Below are positions 35,700 through 47,130 of a stretch of 64,000 nucleotides of DNA, one piece after another. The number at the start of each line of letters is the position of its first letter. Position 1 is the stretch's first letter. Source of the stretch: Isoetes taiwanensis (taxonomy: Eukaryota > Streptophyta > Lycopodiopsida > Isoetales > Isoetaceae). The DNA lies in assembly GCA_021234155.1 (NCBI GenBank), contig JAJEKV010000057.1, positions 5,239,821-5,303,820 of the forward strand. Reading direction: 5' to 3'. A model generated the notes under the pieces. That model saw nothing but the letters and a program-made list of their open reading frames with translations, did no database searches and was not told the origin of the DNA. The translations under genes were made by a program, and so were the position numbers.

Positions 35700-36150
35700 C
35701 TTCATAAGGTGTATTGCTATTCATAAGTGGCATGTCATGTTTGACAATAGTTGTGTGTCATTTTTATTGCCTATCCTATTCTATTCTATTCTTGGTAATG
35801 GCTGATTTGGAAGCGGCGGCGGTTGTGGATCTTTCGGGGGATTCAGCAGCCTGCAGCCTCTCTGATTCCTCGACTCAGGTACAAGCTATTTCAAAGCTTT
35901 CTGGTGTTCCCGGGATTAGTAGAGCGGAAGTTTGCCATTTGGGGGGACTTCTTAGGTGTTGTAGATGGTGATGGTCGGTTTGTACAGCAGTAGAGTTGCA
36001 GTTTTTTCGTGAGTTTGTTGTGGAATGTCGAGGTATCGCTGTCTCTTTGGGGCAGTTCTTCTTCCTCCTCACCTGCTTTGTAACATTATCATTCTTTTAA
36101 TATATTGATGACACAGTTCTTCAAAAAAATAAAAAAAAAATAAAAAAAAC
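35700..36150 (+). mobile_element. LINE-like 3' end with A-rich tail
   Basis: A short frame is followed by TTTTAATATATTGATGACAC and AGTTCTTC, then an A-rich tail with single T interruptions near 36126-36150. Plant LINE copies often end like this. Only the 3' end is seen, and the start of the fragment cannot be fixed. Confidence 0.45.
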
Positions 36151-36912
36151 AAACGAGAAAAATAAATGTATCATAAGAGTATATGTGTCTTCAATAATAG
36201 ACACTTCAGAAAGAATTGTTTCATATAATCTTTTATGTGTTAAATTTTGCTTGTGCACTGTTACTTTTGAGTATTTTAAGTCCGTGCATTGTTACTTTCA
36301 GACTAACAATGCAAATGAAAGTCTAATTTAAATTACGCCATGCAATTTGAAAGTCCACTTTTTGAAGTGACCTTCAAAAACAAGTAAGGGCAACCCGTCA
36401 ATTTCCAATCTTCCATGTAAGGGAAGCGTGGTTTTGGTTTTACCAAATAATTTCGTGCATCAATTAATTCGCTATTGTGAAAGCTTTATTCTTGACCGAG
36501 TAATCTTCACTGCACCATTGATTCTTGCAAAGGAATTAAACTTCAAAAAAATAGAGACCCTTGATGCGTGAGATTCTGTAGAATCTCTCAAAAGATCTAA
36601 AGGTCCAAAATTAAACTCCTAAATTTCGTTAGAAACCTCCTCAATTTCCAATTTAGAACATAAATATAGAAAATAAAAAAGGGGGCAAAAAAGTGCAACA
36701 GAAGGCTTGGTTAGTTTTAGGCTCGGATTTAGTTATGCAACTGATTAGGTTAGTTGTTGAGAAAAAAAAAATTTCTAGATAAAATATTAATTGAAGGAGT
36801 ATTTAAACTAGGCACCTTCCCCATTCATAGAAAAGTTGCGCAGACAAACTATGCTAGTTGTTGTGTTGGAGTTGGTCGTGAGTTTACATTATTATGTAGC
36901 CCTTTCCTTTTC
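36151..36912. other. No gene seen
   Basis: AT-rich sequence without a supported frame or repeat. Confidence 0.5.
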
Positions 36913-36966
36913 TTATACTTGGGATATGGTCCCAGTTATACTTGGGATATGGTCCTAGTTATACTT
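36913..36966. repeat. 23-bp tandem repeat
   Basis: Two full units and a partial third of TTATACTTGGGATATGGTCC.AG. It directly precedes the copied piece of the SnRK2 gene. Confidence 0.9.
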
Positions 36967-37030
36967 CTGTTTATACAATACAAATGATCAGTTCCTACAG
37001 ATTGCAGATGTTTGGTCCTGTAGCATCACT
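36965..37030 (+). pseudogene. 66-bp copy of SnRK2 intron 6/exon 7
   Basis: This stretch matches 30051-30116 with about five mismatches, in the same orientation and across the intron-exon boundary (TACAG before ATTGCAGATGTTTGGTCCTG). Because intron sequence is included, it was copied at the DNA level, not from mRNA. It carries too little to be functional. Confidence 0.9.
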
Positions 37031-37213
37031 ACATGATCTAAAGGGAAGAATGATACACCAAGATATTACTCCAAATCAAATATGTGACGTTCCATGTAAT
37101 TATATGATATACGTATAACTACCCTGACACGTCATCAATGTATTGGGACCATTAGGGACTAACCTAAAAGGGTTTATTGCCATTAACCTAACCTAATTAG
37201 ACTAAGTAATGGT

Positions 37214-37262
37214 GGGTGCTTTTTTTTTTGACCTACTCAATTTCGCGACGCTCCAGCACTGG
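37214..37262. repeat. Left terminal inverted repeat
   Basis: It starts GGGTGC followed by ten Ts and GACCTACTCAATTTCGCGAC. It pairs with 44812-44866 imperfectly, with small gaps at the T-run and before CGCGAC. Confidence 0.75.
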
Positions 37263-37509
37263 CTCAGCACCTATTTTCAGCATTTGCTCGTGACGTGAAG
37301 GACGCCCTTCATCATTTTTGAAGGACGCCCTTCATCATTTTTGCAAGGTGTGCAGGCCTGCGCGCGAAAACTTTTCGCAGGCAGAATTGATTAGGTGTAA
37401 GGTGCTAGGGATTCTCGATTCCTGATCAATTCGATTTTGAAGCTTGATTGAAAGTGTAATTGGGAAGTTCGGTTTATTCTGCTACTCTTACGAATTCCAG
37501 CATCTAGCT

Positions 37510-39403
37510 ATGGCGCTCAAGTCCGGTGAGGTAAAAATCCCTCTATTTCTCATGCTTTTTTCTTTATCTATTGATATTGAACTAAAAAAACACTGTTTGA
37601 TGTTACCAGGAACTGCTTTTGGCAAGAACTGAGTACGAATTTCACACAAACAGAGGTTTGTGTAATGAAGGGAAGAAGCCAAAGGATTTGAAGGCCAAGG
37701 ATGTTTCCGACCGTGATTTTCTTGATGTCTGGCAGTGCCCACTTCGGAAAGGAAAGATAAACTTAAAATTTGTTAGGCCCCGGTTCGCCACTGTGCTGTA
37801 TGACCTGCTGGAAAGAATCTATCAGAAAAGCAAGCCTACCAACAATGAGGTTAGGGTAACCTTTGCTCGAGCTTTTGCTTGGAGTAATACCCAACAAGCT
37901 TTGTCAAACCCTGGGCAATTCAAAGTAAACTGGGCTAGTTTTTTGTCAGAAGCTTATCAACATCCGAAAGCCCAGATTTCTAAGGGGAGACCCAGCTCTT
38001 TGTTTGAATAGCAATGCTATTTAGGATCACTTGCGTAAGCTTGCTGAAATGAAGAGAGATGCAGAGGAGTTGCTATTATCAAAACAAGAGTCTTTATTGA
38101 GGAAAGAAGGTGTTGTTGCTGGAGCAGACATAGCTTGCAAAGCTATATATGAAAATATACAGTTCAAGCAAAAGTTCAGAGGAGACCTTGAACCTGATTT
38201 TCCAGAAGAAGTTGCTGCTATTGCAAAACTAAAGAATGATGAAGAAGTTATGCGAGAGCTTTTGGAGACAGCACTTCTGCAAATAGATTCTAAAGGGGAA
38301 GAACACATTCGTGCTGAAATTTCTGTGCTGAAGGATGAAATAGCATCCTATGAGGCATCAATGGCGAAGTGGCATGCAAAGGCTAAGCATATTTCAGCCA
38401 TGCAGCAAGATAGTGAAAGTACCAAAACTCGGATGGAGTTGGGTATGGGTGTCTATTCTTTGCCTTTGCTAACTAGTGATGTATGTCAGGCATGTGGCCT
38501 TTGTTTTCGTCAAGATTATGACCCGTTTATTAAAATAAACCAATGTGGACATAAATACCATGTATTTTGCTTTTTGACTGTGCTAAAAACTATGCACTGT
38601 GTGGTTCCCTGTTGTGGAGAGGAAGTCCCAAGCAGTATTTTGCAGGAACTGGGATTCAAAGAATTCAGTACTGTTATTGAAGAGGACTCTAACTATAAAG
38701 ATGAAGAAGAAACCGAACTAGCTAACAGTGCTGAAGATAAGAAGCAGAAGGATGAAGTTGATAGCAGCACCACTTTGTACAATAAACCTGCAAGTATTGA
38801 TTTTAAAGCAGAAAGGACTGAAAAAATTAAGAAAAGGAAGACAAGGGCCAGCACAAAGAAAGACTCGAAACCTGTTTCAAGTAAGTATTCTTGTTCATTG
38901 TATCTTCTAATGTTTTTGTTTTGTGCTAACTTCAATTCTATTTGAGCATTATAGATATTGACAAGTTTGAGTCATTAAATTTGCTCGCATATCTCCCATA
39001 AGGTGTACATATTTAGTTTTAGTATTATAACTTCTCTTTAAGTTACATTAATTTTAAATTAATCTTGCGAGACAAGAAGACCCCTCGGCAAAGACTTGAA
39101 AACTGGCAGACAAGAAGACCCCGCAAGAAACAAGCCCGAGCAGCGAAAAAAAATGGTAAGTCTAAGTTTAAAATTTGAATAGTAGTCCATGTTCAATTTA
39201 ATTGTAGTTAATATTGAATTCTTGTTGCAGGAAATGTGTCTAAGATTACTGCAAAAGCTTCTATTGAAGATGCAAGGATGGAGCATATAGAAGATCAAGA
39301 TCTTTGGGCAGAAAGTAAATTTGGAGATGTAGAAAAAAAAGGATCTTTGAAGAGGTGCTTCTTTGAGCGGACACGGCTAATAGCCAAATTGGTGAAGTTC
39401 TAG
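37510..39403 (+). pseudogene. Transposon accessory gene: coiled coil plus RING-like zinc finger
   Basis: Exon 1 (37510-37530, MALKSGE) joins exon 2 at 37610 through a GT-AG intron. The product has a conserved-looking front (FLDVWQCPLRKGKINLKFVR, then ARAFAWSNTQQALSNPGQFK), a helical middle (KLAEMKRDAEELLLSKQESL), and a zinc-finger-like cluster CQACGLCF, CGHKYHVFC and CVVPCCGEEV. An acidic and then a lysine-rich tail (KIKKRKTRASTKKD) follows. Further exons at 39072-39155 and 39231-39403 end in TAG. Between 38009 and 38025 two stops and a frame change break the chain, so it is disabled unless the sequence has an error. Its place inside the inverted repeats, convergent with the transposase, argues that it belongs to the element. 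Its function is unknown, possibly DNA binding or ubiquitin-related. Confidence 0.65.
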
Positions 39404-39680
39404 CGGTGTATCGAGGATTATGGAGCGGTCGAAGAAGAAATCCTTCCGTGGTACACTTTCGAGGAAAATTATTTGCTTTCTAAAAAGGCAAGACTTTACG
39501 GAATTTAGCTTGATCTTTCAACAGCTTTATGCATGCAGAACCAAGCATCTTAATGTAAGAAAAGCATCTTATCAGCATCTACCAGGCTTGTTTTCTTTTT
39601 AAAATATTCTGAGGATCTTGTATACATGCAACACAATTTTGTTCCATAGTGTTGACATGTTTTTTGTATATTTCTGTGAT

Positions 39681-39918
39681 AGCAATATGATTGCTCAAAC
39701 ATTCCAAGTGATATGAATACAAGTTTTGTTTGGTTACTTAAGTTAAATTTGTTCTGTTATAGCAATATGATTGCTCAAACATTCCAAGTGATATGAATAC
39801 AAGTTTTGTTTGGGTACTTAAGTTAAATTTGTTTCATTATATAGCAATATGATTGCTCAAACATTCCAAGTGATATGAATACAACTTTTGTTTGGGTACT
39901 TAAGTTAAATTTGTTCCT
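39681..39918. repeat. ~80-bp tandem repeat, three units
   Basis: Units begin at 39681, 39761 and 39843 with AGCAATATGATTGCTCAAAC and continue through AAGTGATATGAATACAA. They lie between the 3' ends of the two convergent transposon genes. The 300 bp after them are AT-rich with many CATGTTTCATT words. Confidence 0.95.
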
Positions 39919-40279
39919 CTTTTTTCAAGCATCTACATCATGTTTTCAAACTAAAACAATCATGTTTCATTCGTGTTTACATATTTCATTATGACAACTA
40001 ATTTGATCAACAAATTTGAGATACAAATGTGATCAATTGTGACAACTTCAATATGATCCTACATGACCATACATGTTTCATTCAATATGACAATGTTCTG
40101 CGCAATATTTCAATGTTTCATTCATTCATATTTCATATTTCATGTTTCATTCAATGTAACATATTTTGTATCCATACCAATATGACAACAAATGTTTACC
40201 AATTCATAATACATATTCACAAGGTTTAAAAAGAATCACACCATTTACATTGTTTACAATTTACAATTTATAGTTTGAA

Positions 40280-43200
40280 TCACAAAGCATCTTTGCCTTT
40301 TGCTGCTTTTGCTTTTGATTTCTTCTTTCCTTTCAGCTCATTTCCTTTAGACTCTAAAACTTCCTGAGCATAAATGGATGTGCTTTGATGCAAGCTGTCC
40401 ATAATATGATCTTGCACAATGTCAGGGAGCTCAAACAGGTTGTTCCTCAATCTGGTCATATCAAAATTAACAGCCAAAACCAAATGGCTGTATACACTGC
40501 ACTCTGGCTCATGTTCTAGCAATTCATACAAGTTACCATTAATTAACTTGTAATATTTTCCAGTAACAACTACTTCATTCCTACCAAACTTTTGCCCCCA
40601 AGGATCCTTGTATGCTTTCTCTATAACATGCTTTGTTCTAGTGCATTTTAAAATATAAAAGTCTACTTTTTCTTTGTTGTTAGGCTCAGCATTGACAACA
40701 AAGTTATCTCCAACAGCAATGATATCTGATTTCCACTCATGATCTCCTTCAAAAACAGGGCCTTCAACAACTTCCTCAACATAGCCAGCACCCATAGGTT
40801 TTAATTCAGAGTATGACCACGTGCCTATTCTAGCAATGTAGGGACACTTTGCATATTTCCCTAACCATCAATTATGACAGAAACATGTGAAGTTCTTTTG
40901 TGCCACTTGAGTCGGGTCAGTTCTTTGAGTAGGCCTGATGGAATGAAATTTGCTAGAGCCAGATAGAGTTGCACAATCATACCTTTCACTTCTATCAACA
41001 TCTCCTATGCCAACTTCCCAAAAATATCTGTCAAACACAAGCATTCACAAGCTCAGCAAATTAGAATGTATAAAAATCCACCAGTTCAACAGCACACCTG
41101 TATCTGTCCTTGCCTTCCATTGTCATGTTGTCACTGAAATGTTTTTTGCAAAAAACAACTACATCATGTGCATTTCTAAGTGGCACAGAATTTTGTTTTA
41201 ACATCTCATGAGTTAGGGCTCTCTTAATGACAGCTCCAGCACCATCATGTTCACCTGTTTCTCTATCAGATTAGTGCTGGAAATGAACATTAACTCTAAT
41301 TAAATGAAAATGAAAGTTACCTTTCCCATGATAAGAAGCAAAATAATTCCAAGTTATTAGGATGCCACTAGTTTGATAATTTCTTCCTAGAAAGTGAAAT
41401 GTTCTACTTCCTTTCCACTGGCTAGAACATCCATCAGACCAAACAATATGTCTGTTGTACTTGATTTGTTTGCTGGACAAAAATGCTGCATGACTGTTCA
41501 AACAATGTTGCATAAATAAAGTGTCATGTTCCCTATCATCTGAAATGTAGAAGTGAGTTTCTTTGATGATTCTTCTCTCATCTTCATCCAATTTAGGTTC
41601 ATCACTTTTGGTGGCATGTCTGTATGTTATATGCACTAAAATTGTGCACTGATCATTCCTCCAATGCAGACTTTGAATTTCTTACTGAATCTTAAAGCTG
41701 TAATTTTCAGCAAAATCAATCACTGAAACTATTGCATCCTTTGGAAATGTTTCCAAACACTCCTTGAATTGCCGGGCCTGCCATCTACCCTCATAGTTGT
41801 GTGGAATGAATTCCTTCAGCACTGTTCTGACATTCTGGAAAATATTAGCAGCACTTGTGGTCTTGTAAGCCAGTTTAGTGACTGGTTTTTTTCCCAGCTT
41901 ATAACCTCCTTTGTCATCAGGTTCTTCTACAGATTCATATATCTACAACAAATACAGAAATTAAAAATAAAGCTATACGATAATGAAGCATAAAAAACAG
42001 CAACAATCTTAGTACCTTGTCATATGTCTTCCACTCCACCTGCACACCATTTTTGAAATTCTCTTCTTTTGGACATGTTGGCAGCTTGCTAGGTCCACAC
42101 TTATTACACTTGAGAGTTAGGCAGTCATGTGCATACCATTCTTCACTTTCATTTCTTGGACAAACAAGAGACCTCCAAAGCTTACTTGTTGAAGCATAGG
42201 TGCTCTCTAAGTTCAAAAGCATCTTAAGAGAGATGCGTCAGATGCGACACATCGAAAGCATCTAAAGCATCGAAGCATCTAAGTTTTAAGATGCGGTTAA
42301 GATGCGTTTGAAAAAAATTTAAATTGTCAAAAAAAATACCTTCACTCCATTGGAGCCTTAAATACCTTTGATCTATAGAGACTTTTAGAATTAAAATACA
42401 GAATATTTATGAATAATAGAAGAGAAAACTGTTACAGATCTTGCTGTTACAGGTTTCTTGCTGCAGATCCTTTTGCATTGTTGCAGGTCTCCTGATCGGC
42501 TGCAACATATCATTTTTCTCTGTTGCTGACCTCTCAATCTAGATGCAAACTTCTGGCCCAAGTCTCGACCTCCTTATAGACCCTACATACTCGGTTTGTC
42601 GCTTGCCCCATCGTCAACAAAGAGTTTTGAAGAGAAAATGGTTATAGAAGGCCAAAGAGGCAACAAACTGCACCTATTTTAGGGTCATCGATATCAGGCA
42701 ACCTAATCCAAGTGTTTTTGGCAAAAAAAATGTTTTTTGAAAAAATAAGGTGAAGCATCTATGTCAGATGCGAGTGTCGATGCGCACACATCTACATCTA
42801 AGCATCTTATTTTAAGATGCGCACATCTTACGAACTTAGGGTGCTCTTCCTTGCCATGCATGTTGGTCCAGGACCACAAACTTCACACGTGCATTTACAA
42901 TTTGGACCATGAATTTTTTCATCATGTCTTACTTTGTTAATTGCAAGTCGAATAAAATCTGCTCTCATATGATAGACACAACAGCATGTCTCTCTGTCCT
43001 TTACTTTCCTAACATAAGGGGGTTTCAAGGCATGAAAAACTGAGAAAGAAACCTCAAACTTAGGATACTCCCTTCTGAAACACTCGTAAAATGAAACCTT
43101 CAATAACAGACACCAGAAAGCAGAATTACAGCAATTGTAACAACATCCAGCATGTGCAATCAAACTAACCTGAGTCTCCTCCAGGAAGTGTAATGGATGC

Positions 43201-44572
43201 ATGATCTTGAATCCTTTAGCCAATCTAATCCTTATAACATGTTTCTTGCATGGAGACACTCGTGTGTTATCTCTCCAAAAGTCAATTACTAGTTTCCTCT
43301 CATCATAAGAGAGTCTGTCACATCTAGTATTCTTCTTGAACATGGACCATGGTCCACTACCATGCTCTGCAGCCAATCTTCTATTGACTGCAAATGACAC
43401 AATCTTCCTATTCAGATTCATTTGCTTGGCAAAAGCAGACTTGTTAGTTTCACCCATTATTTGTAAAAGTCATTGCAAAGACTTCTTGCTCTCCACACAT
43501 CATCGTAGTTTTTGAATACTTATGAGCTGCAAAAGACTCCCTCAAATTGTTAATGATTGTTTTCATTGTGTTTAATTCTTTGCTGTTTGAGAGATCTAGT
43601 TCAGGTATCCACTTTCTAGCACCCCTAGAATTTCCACTCTTTCTTTGGATGTAGCATTCTCACACAATTCATTCACAAGCTTGCCTAATTCTTTTTGACA
43701 ACTTTCTTTTTTTTCCAACTGCTTTGAATGAACCTTTCTTACCAACAAGAGCATCATTTGAACGCACCTTTGTTGCCAGCCAAAGATCCATTTCTTTTCT
43801 TCTTTTCTTTGAATCCTCCTTATTTCGGCCTGTCTTTTTTTGAAAGAGGCTTCATATTTCTCTTGGTTTGCAAGCCCTGCATGGTTCATAGCACCTACAT
43901 TGATGAAACAATTCTAACTACAGTCAGAACGAAATTTATCAATGCAAATACCTCTATTATAGCAAGTACCTGTATTATGAGAGTTAGATCCAACCTCTAC
44001 AGCATTGCCAACATCCATAACTTCAGCATCCTCAAATGAGATTCCACCATATTCTTCTGTAATTTTAGCATGTCAGTTTAGTTTTTATAAACCAAGTAAC
44101 AAATTTAAATTGCATACTCGACATGTTGAAATCATGTTCAAAGTCCAAATTCAGCACCCATCTTTGAAGCAGCACCATTAAATGAATTCTGTTCCACTGA
44201 AAGCACTACATTACATCAGTGTCAGTCAGCAATTTAGAACAAAAAAATTCAGCAATTTAATAGCAGAAGTATTTAACAAGGACTACCTTGTCTTTCATCT
44301 TCATGATGGAATTCTTGATCTGAATTTTCGACTTCATATGTAGTTTCTTCATTCCTTGTGAAATCCACTGTTTCAGATGAAATGTGAGTGCCAGCTTTGA
44401 TTTCTGTAGGTGATTCTTCGAGGTAATTTTCTGCAAATTGTGAACAGCACTCCAGAAATCGTTTGGAATTGTTGATGAACTCTTGCATGCCCGCCAGCAT
44501 TCTCCGGGCATCAAATTGCGCACAATGCTTGGACACAGAAGCAAGGAACTCATCTTTCAACTCAAGAACCAT
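40280..44572 (-). pseudogene. DDE-like transposase gene of the 7.65-kb element
   Basis: A multi-exon minus-strand gene. In order: an N-terminal exon (MVLELKDEFLASVSKHCAQF) ending at 44287; small exon 43974-44058; a basic coiled-coil exon from about 43890 (KKRQAEIRRIQRKEEKKW); a domain with FWRDNTRVSPCKKHVIRIRL, FEVSFSVFHALKPPYVRKVK and CCCVYHMRADFIRLAINKVR; a zinc-binding-like stretch (CKCTCEVCGPGPTC, then CNKCGPSKLPTCP). Then comes VSVIDFAENYSF with a likely first catalytic Asp, then WSDGCSSQWKGSRTFHFLGR with a likely second, and HGKG joined over an intron to EHDGAGAVIKRALTHEML. It ends with a lysine-rich tail. An in-frame stop near 41687, frame changes near 43600 and 43455, and an inserted MITE at 42207-42839 disable it. 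The third acidic residue is not identified. Confidence 0.75.
42207..42839. mobile_element. hAT-type MITE inside the transposase exon
   Basis: The 633-bp element has 8-bp ends CTAAGTTC/GAACTTAG and is flanked by a perfect 8-bp direct duplication GGTGCTCT at 42199-42206 and 42840-42847. Its subterminal parts are packed with GATGC/GCATC words. An 8-bp duplication and clustered subterminal motifs are the mark of hAT elements. Leaving out the element and one duplication lets the host reading frame run straight through. Confidence 0.92.
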
Positions 44573-44811
44573 AGCTGTGCTTCAAGAAACGCTGAAACAG
44601 CATAATTCTGAAGGTGCAGCATTTGAATTGGGCGGGAAAATTTCAATTCGAATTGGAGATTGCAAACTAAAATTTCGGGATCGATGACTTGGCCAAAAAT
44701 AGCGATTCTGATGGATCTTGACTCCTGCTCAAGGCTGGCTATGGCGGGTGAAGTGCCTGACGAAACGTGAAGGGCCGTCGAAAAAATTTGATGACGGGTA
44801 TCAGCATCTTA

Positions 44812-44866
44812 CCAGCACCAATGTCGCGACATGATTTTTTGAGTAGGTAAAAAAAAAAAAGCACCC
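44812..44866. repeat. Right terminal inverted repeat
   Basis: It ends in an A-run and GCACCC and mirrors the left end at 37214. The inner part carries TGTCGCGACATGA, against CGCGAC at the left. Confidence 0.75.
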
Positions 44867-45316
44867 TAGTATTAATTAGTAAAATAAGACTAATTAGAGA
44901 GTGCCACTTGGCCTAACTCGATTAGCCAGAAGCAGCTTGCCATTTCTGGGTGGCAGATTGAGCTCCCAGCCCAATTTTACCCCAAATTCAAGTTTGTGAA
45001 GAGTTGAGGAAGGAAGGAGCTGCTGCAACATGAAACCTGACCTGTTCTATGGATGTTCTTTGCGATACGGGCTCCAGCCCGGATATTAGTTAGTTTTAGT
45101 CTAGTTTGTGTTCTACTAAACCTTGTATGAGTAGATGAATGATTAGAATCCATTCTATAATCTATTTGAGAAGGATGATAGATGCTTTATAGATGATTGC
45201 TCTCTCTTTCTGTTCCTCCTGTGTTGTATGGGATTAAGGGGGTAAAGACCTATAAGCTACCTAGTTTCAGTGATGCTACTAGCTAGATTCCCTTAAATCC
45301 AAGTAATTGTGGCCTG
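44867..45316. other. Between DNA transposon and aligned LTR part
   Basis: About 450 bp without a gene. It probably contains the outer (5') part of the plus-strand LTR, whose start I cannot place. Confidence 0.5.
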
Positions 45317-46181
45317 TGCACAAGAGCCCACCTGGCTGTTGATGCTATGATGTGATTCAGCACCAAATAACAAGTATGATGGTGAATCGGGGGTCGGCTA
45401 CAGGACTCCTACAGTGTGCTAGGCTTATACACAGTCACTGAGAGGGCCAGATATGGATCTGACACTCCCTGGGTCGCAGGTGACGTACCTATATGGACGT
45501 CCTGGACTTGAACGGGCAGGTGAGCCGGCCTATAGATTTAGGGAAGTAAGTCGGGTACGGATGCGGGGGTTACTGATGTGGTACGTGTTCTCTAGCACAC
45601 CCAAGGATCCGTCATGCTCGGGGAGGGGACGCCTCTCTGACCTGCCTCATCGAACTGGGAAGATGTAACTCGGAGTAATCCCATAGGGTGATTTTATGGG
45701 ATCATCTCTGTAAGGCTACAATCACATGTTTCAACCTATCTGCAAGGTGTGCACAGGAGTGGACTACCCTAGCCACTTTTCTATGCAAGCCAATTTTATT
45801 GTCATGATTCCATCTGTTGTTATTCGAAGGCCTTGACCGTCAGTTGATCCCTTGAGTCTGAGCCCAGGGTAGAGCCTAAATTGATGCATTGCTTATGTTG
45901 TGTTGTTGATGAGATATTGTCATGATTGTTGATGGATGGGCCACCCTTCGAGGTGGTATATTATTTGATGTATTGTGTGCTAGGTGCTAAGTTGAATTTA
46001 TGCTTCCGCGATTCAGGATTCCCATAGAAGGCGTGGGACGAATGACACTTCCATGTCCTTCACCCGGGCATTTGACCATTCCAGGTGGCCTAGGGTAGAC
46101 GGAGGGCCTTTCTACGGTGATGAAGGGGGATTTCCTGTATTTGTACGATGGGAGCATTGTATAGAGCCGGGGAGCATCACA
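45317..46181 (+). mobile_element. 5' LTR of the H3-carrying retroelement (plus)
   Basis: The aligned part begins at GTGCACAAGAGCCCACC and ends in CATCACA just before the primer-binding site. It matches the minus-strand LTR at 22.9-23.8 kb through shared words (ATCTGCAAGGTGTGCACAGG, AGACGGAGGGCCT, GGGGGATTTC). The true 5' boundary is upstream and unresolved. No 3' partner LTR is found, and the element runs into rDNA at 49378. Confidence 0.75.
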
Positions 46182-46182
46182 A

Positions 46183-46194
46183 TGGTATCAGAGC
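46183..46194 (+). promoter_or_regulatory. LTR-element primer-binding site (tRNA-iMet)
   Basis: TGGTATCAGAGC lies one or two bases after the LTR end, complementary to the 3' end of initiator tRNA-Met. Confidence 0.93.
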
Positions 46195-47130
46195 ATGATT
46201 TTGGTGGACCACATCATTGCACTCGCCATGGCTTAACAAGATAGAACATTAAGTAGCTGGGAACTCTAACCTAGGAAAATTCCCTAGAACCCTGTAAGTA
46301 GAATGATTGATGCCCAAATTTGTGGTAAAAGTGAAGTTGGAAAGGTAAATTTGAAGGTACAAGGATAGAACTGTGTCGAGTTTTTTTGGCAGGAAGTGGT
46401 CTCTCTTTTCCAGAGTCCATAACTTTCTCTAGAGAGCTCGGATTGAAGAAATTCTTATTCCATTGTGTCTGGAACCCTGAATTATTCTAGAACACCCTTT
46501 GGCAAAGTCCCCAACACCACCAATCAGCCCAACAGGCCAAATCGGCACACTTGGGAAAAACGGATTTTATTTTGTGATTTTAAGAGCCAAAAAACACAAC
46601 TACATCGGTTTGGTCGCGCGCGTTGACCGACAGTTTAAAAAAAAAAAAAAAAAAATAGGAAATACATTAAAGGTAACGTGAGATTAAAGTTTTATGGGTT
46701 TGGGGGTTTCATTTTGAACCTTACCTTTTTCCAGCATCGACCTTGTCTGCCATAGCCACTGGAGTAACATACCTCCACCATAGCCGCCCGAGCTAACCTT
46801 GTCCCGCTACACCTGACTCGTGTTTACCACCCTGTGCCCTCACTCTCGTCTTTGCTCAGCACCCCAGCTTTGCGGCCCGCACTAAGGGAACGAAGAGTTA
46901 CTCTTCATGCAGTGTCTTTCAACACTTTGCAGAACTCGGCTGTCACCTTGCCGACACACCCGACAGCGCTGCTAAAATCGAGCTTCTTCTAGAGCACCTA
47001 GTTCAGAGATTCGTGGAGGGAGACCTAATCCCTTATCCTATATTCCACCTTACAGAATGATTTTTGTTAAAACTTAATGTTGGAAGGGAGACATACACCC
47101 TGATGGGGCAAGAAGACCAAGTCCTGACTC
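46195..47130 (+). other. Leader of the plus-strand LTR element
   Basis: About 940 bp without a supported frame. It includes an 18-A run near 46630. A word near 47103-47125 (GGGGCAAGAAGACCAAGTCC) could be a damaged form of an H3-type ARTK start, but this is uncertain. Confidence 0.45.

Larger units (their letters stand above)
37214..44866. mobile_element. 7.65-kb DNA transposon with two genes
   Basis: The left end GGGTGC, T-run, GACCTACTCAA and CGCGAC matches the reverse complement of the right end (GGGTGC, T-run, ACCTACTCAA, then GTCGCGAC). Both then continue with diverged matches around GCTGG/GCACT. The arms enclose two convergent genes: a plus-strand coiled-coil/RING-like gene and a minus-strand transposase. 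Target duplications could not be fixed: the flanks AAGTAATGGT and TAGTATTAAT are similar only loosely. I do not assign a superfamily. The transposase type (WSDGCSSQ...HGKGEHDGAG) is known to me from uncharacterised proteins of many eukaryotes. Confidence 0.75.
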
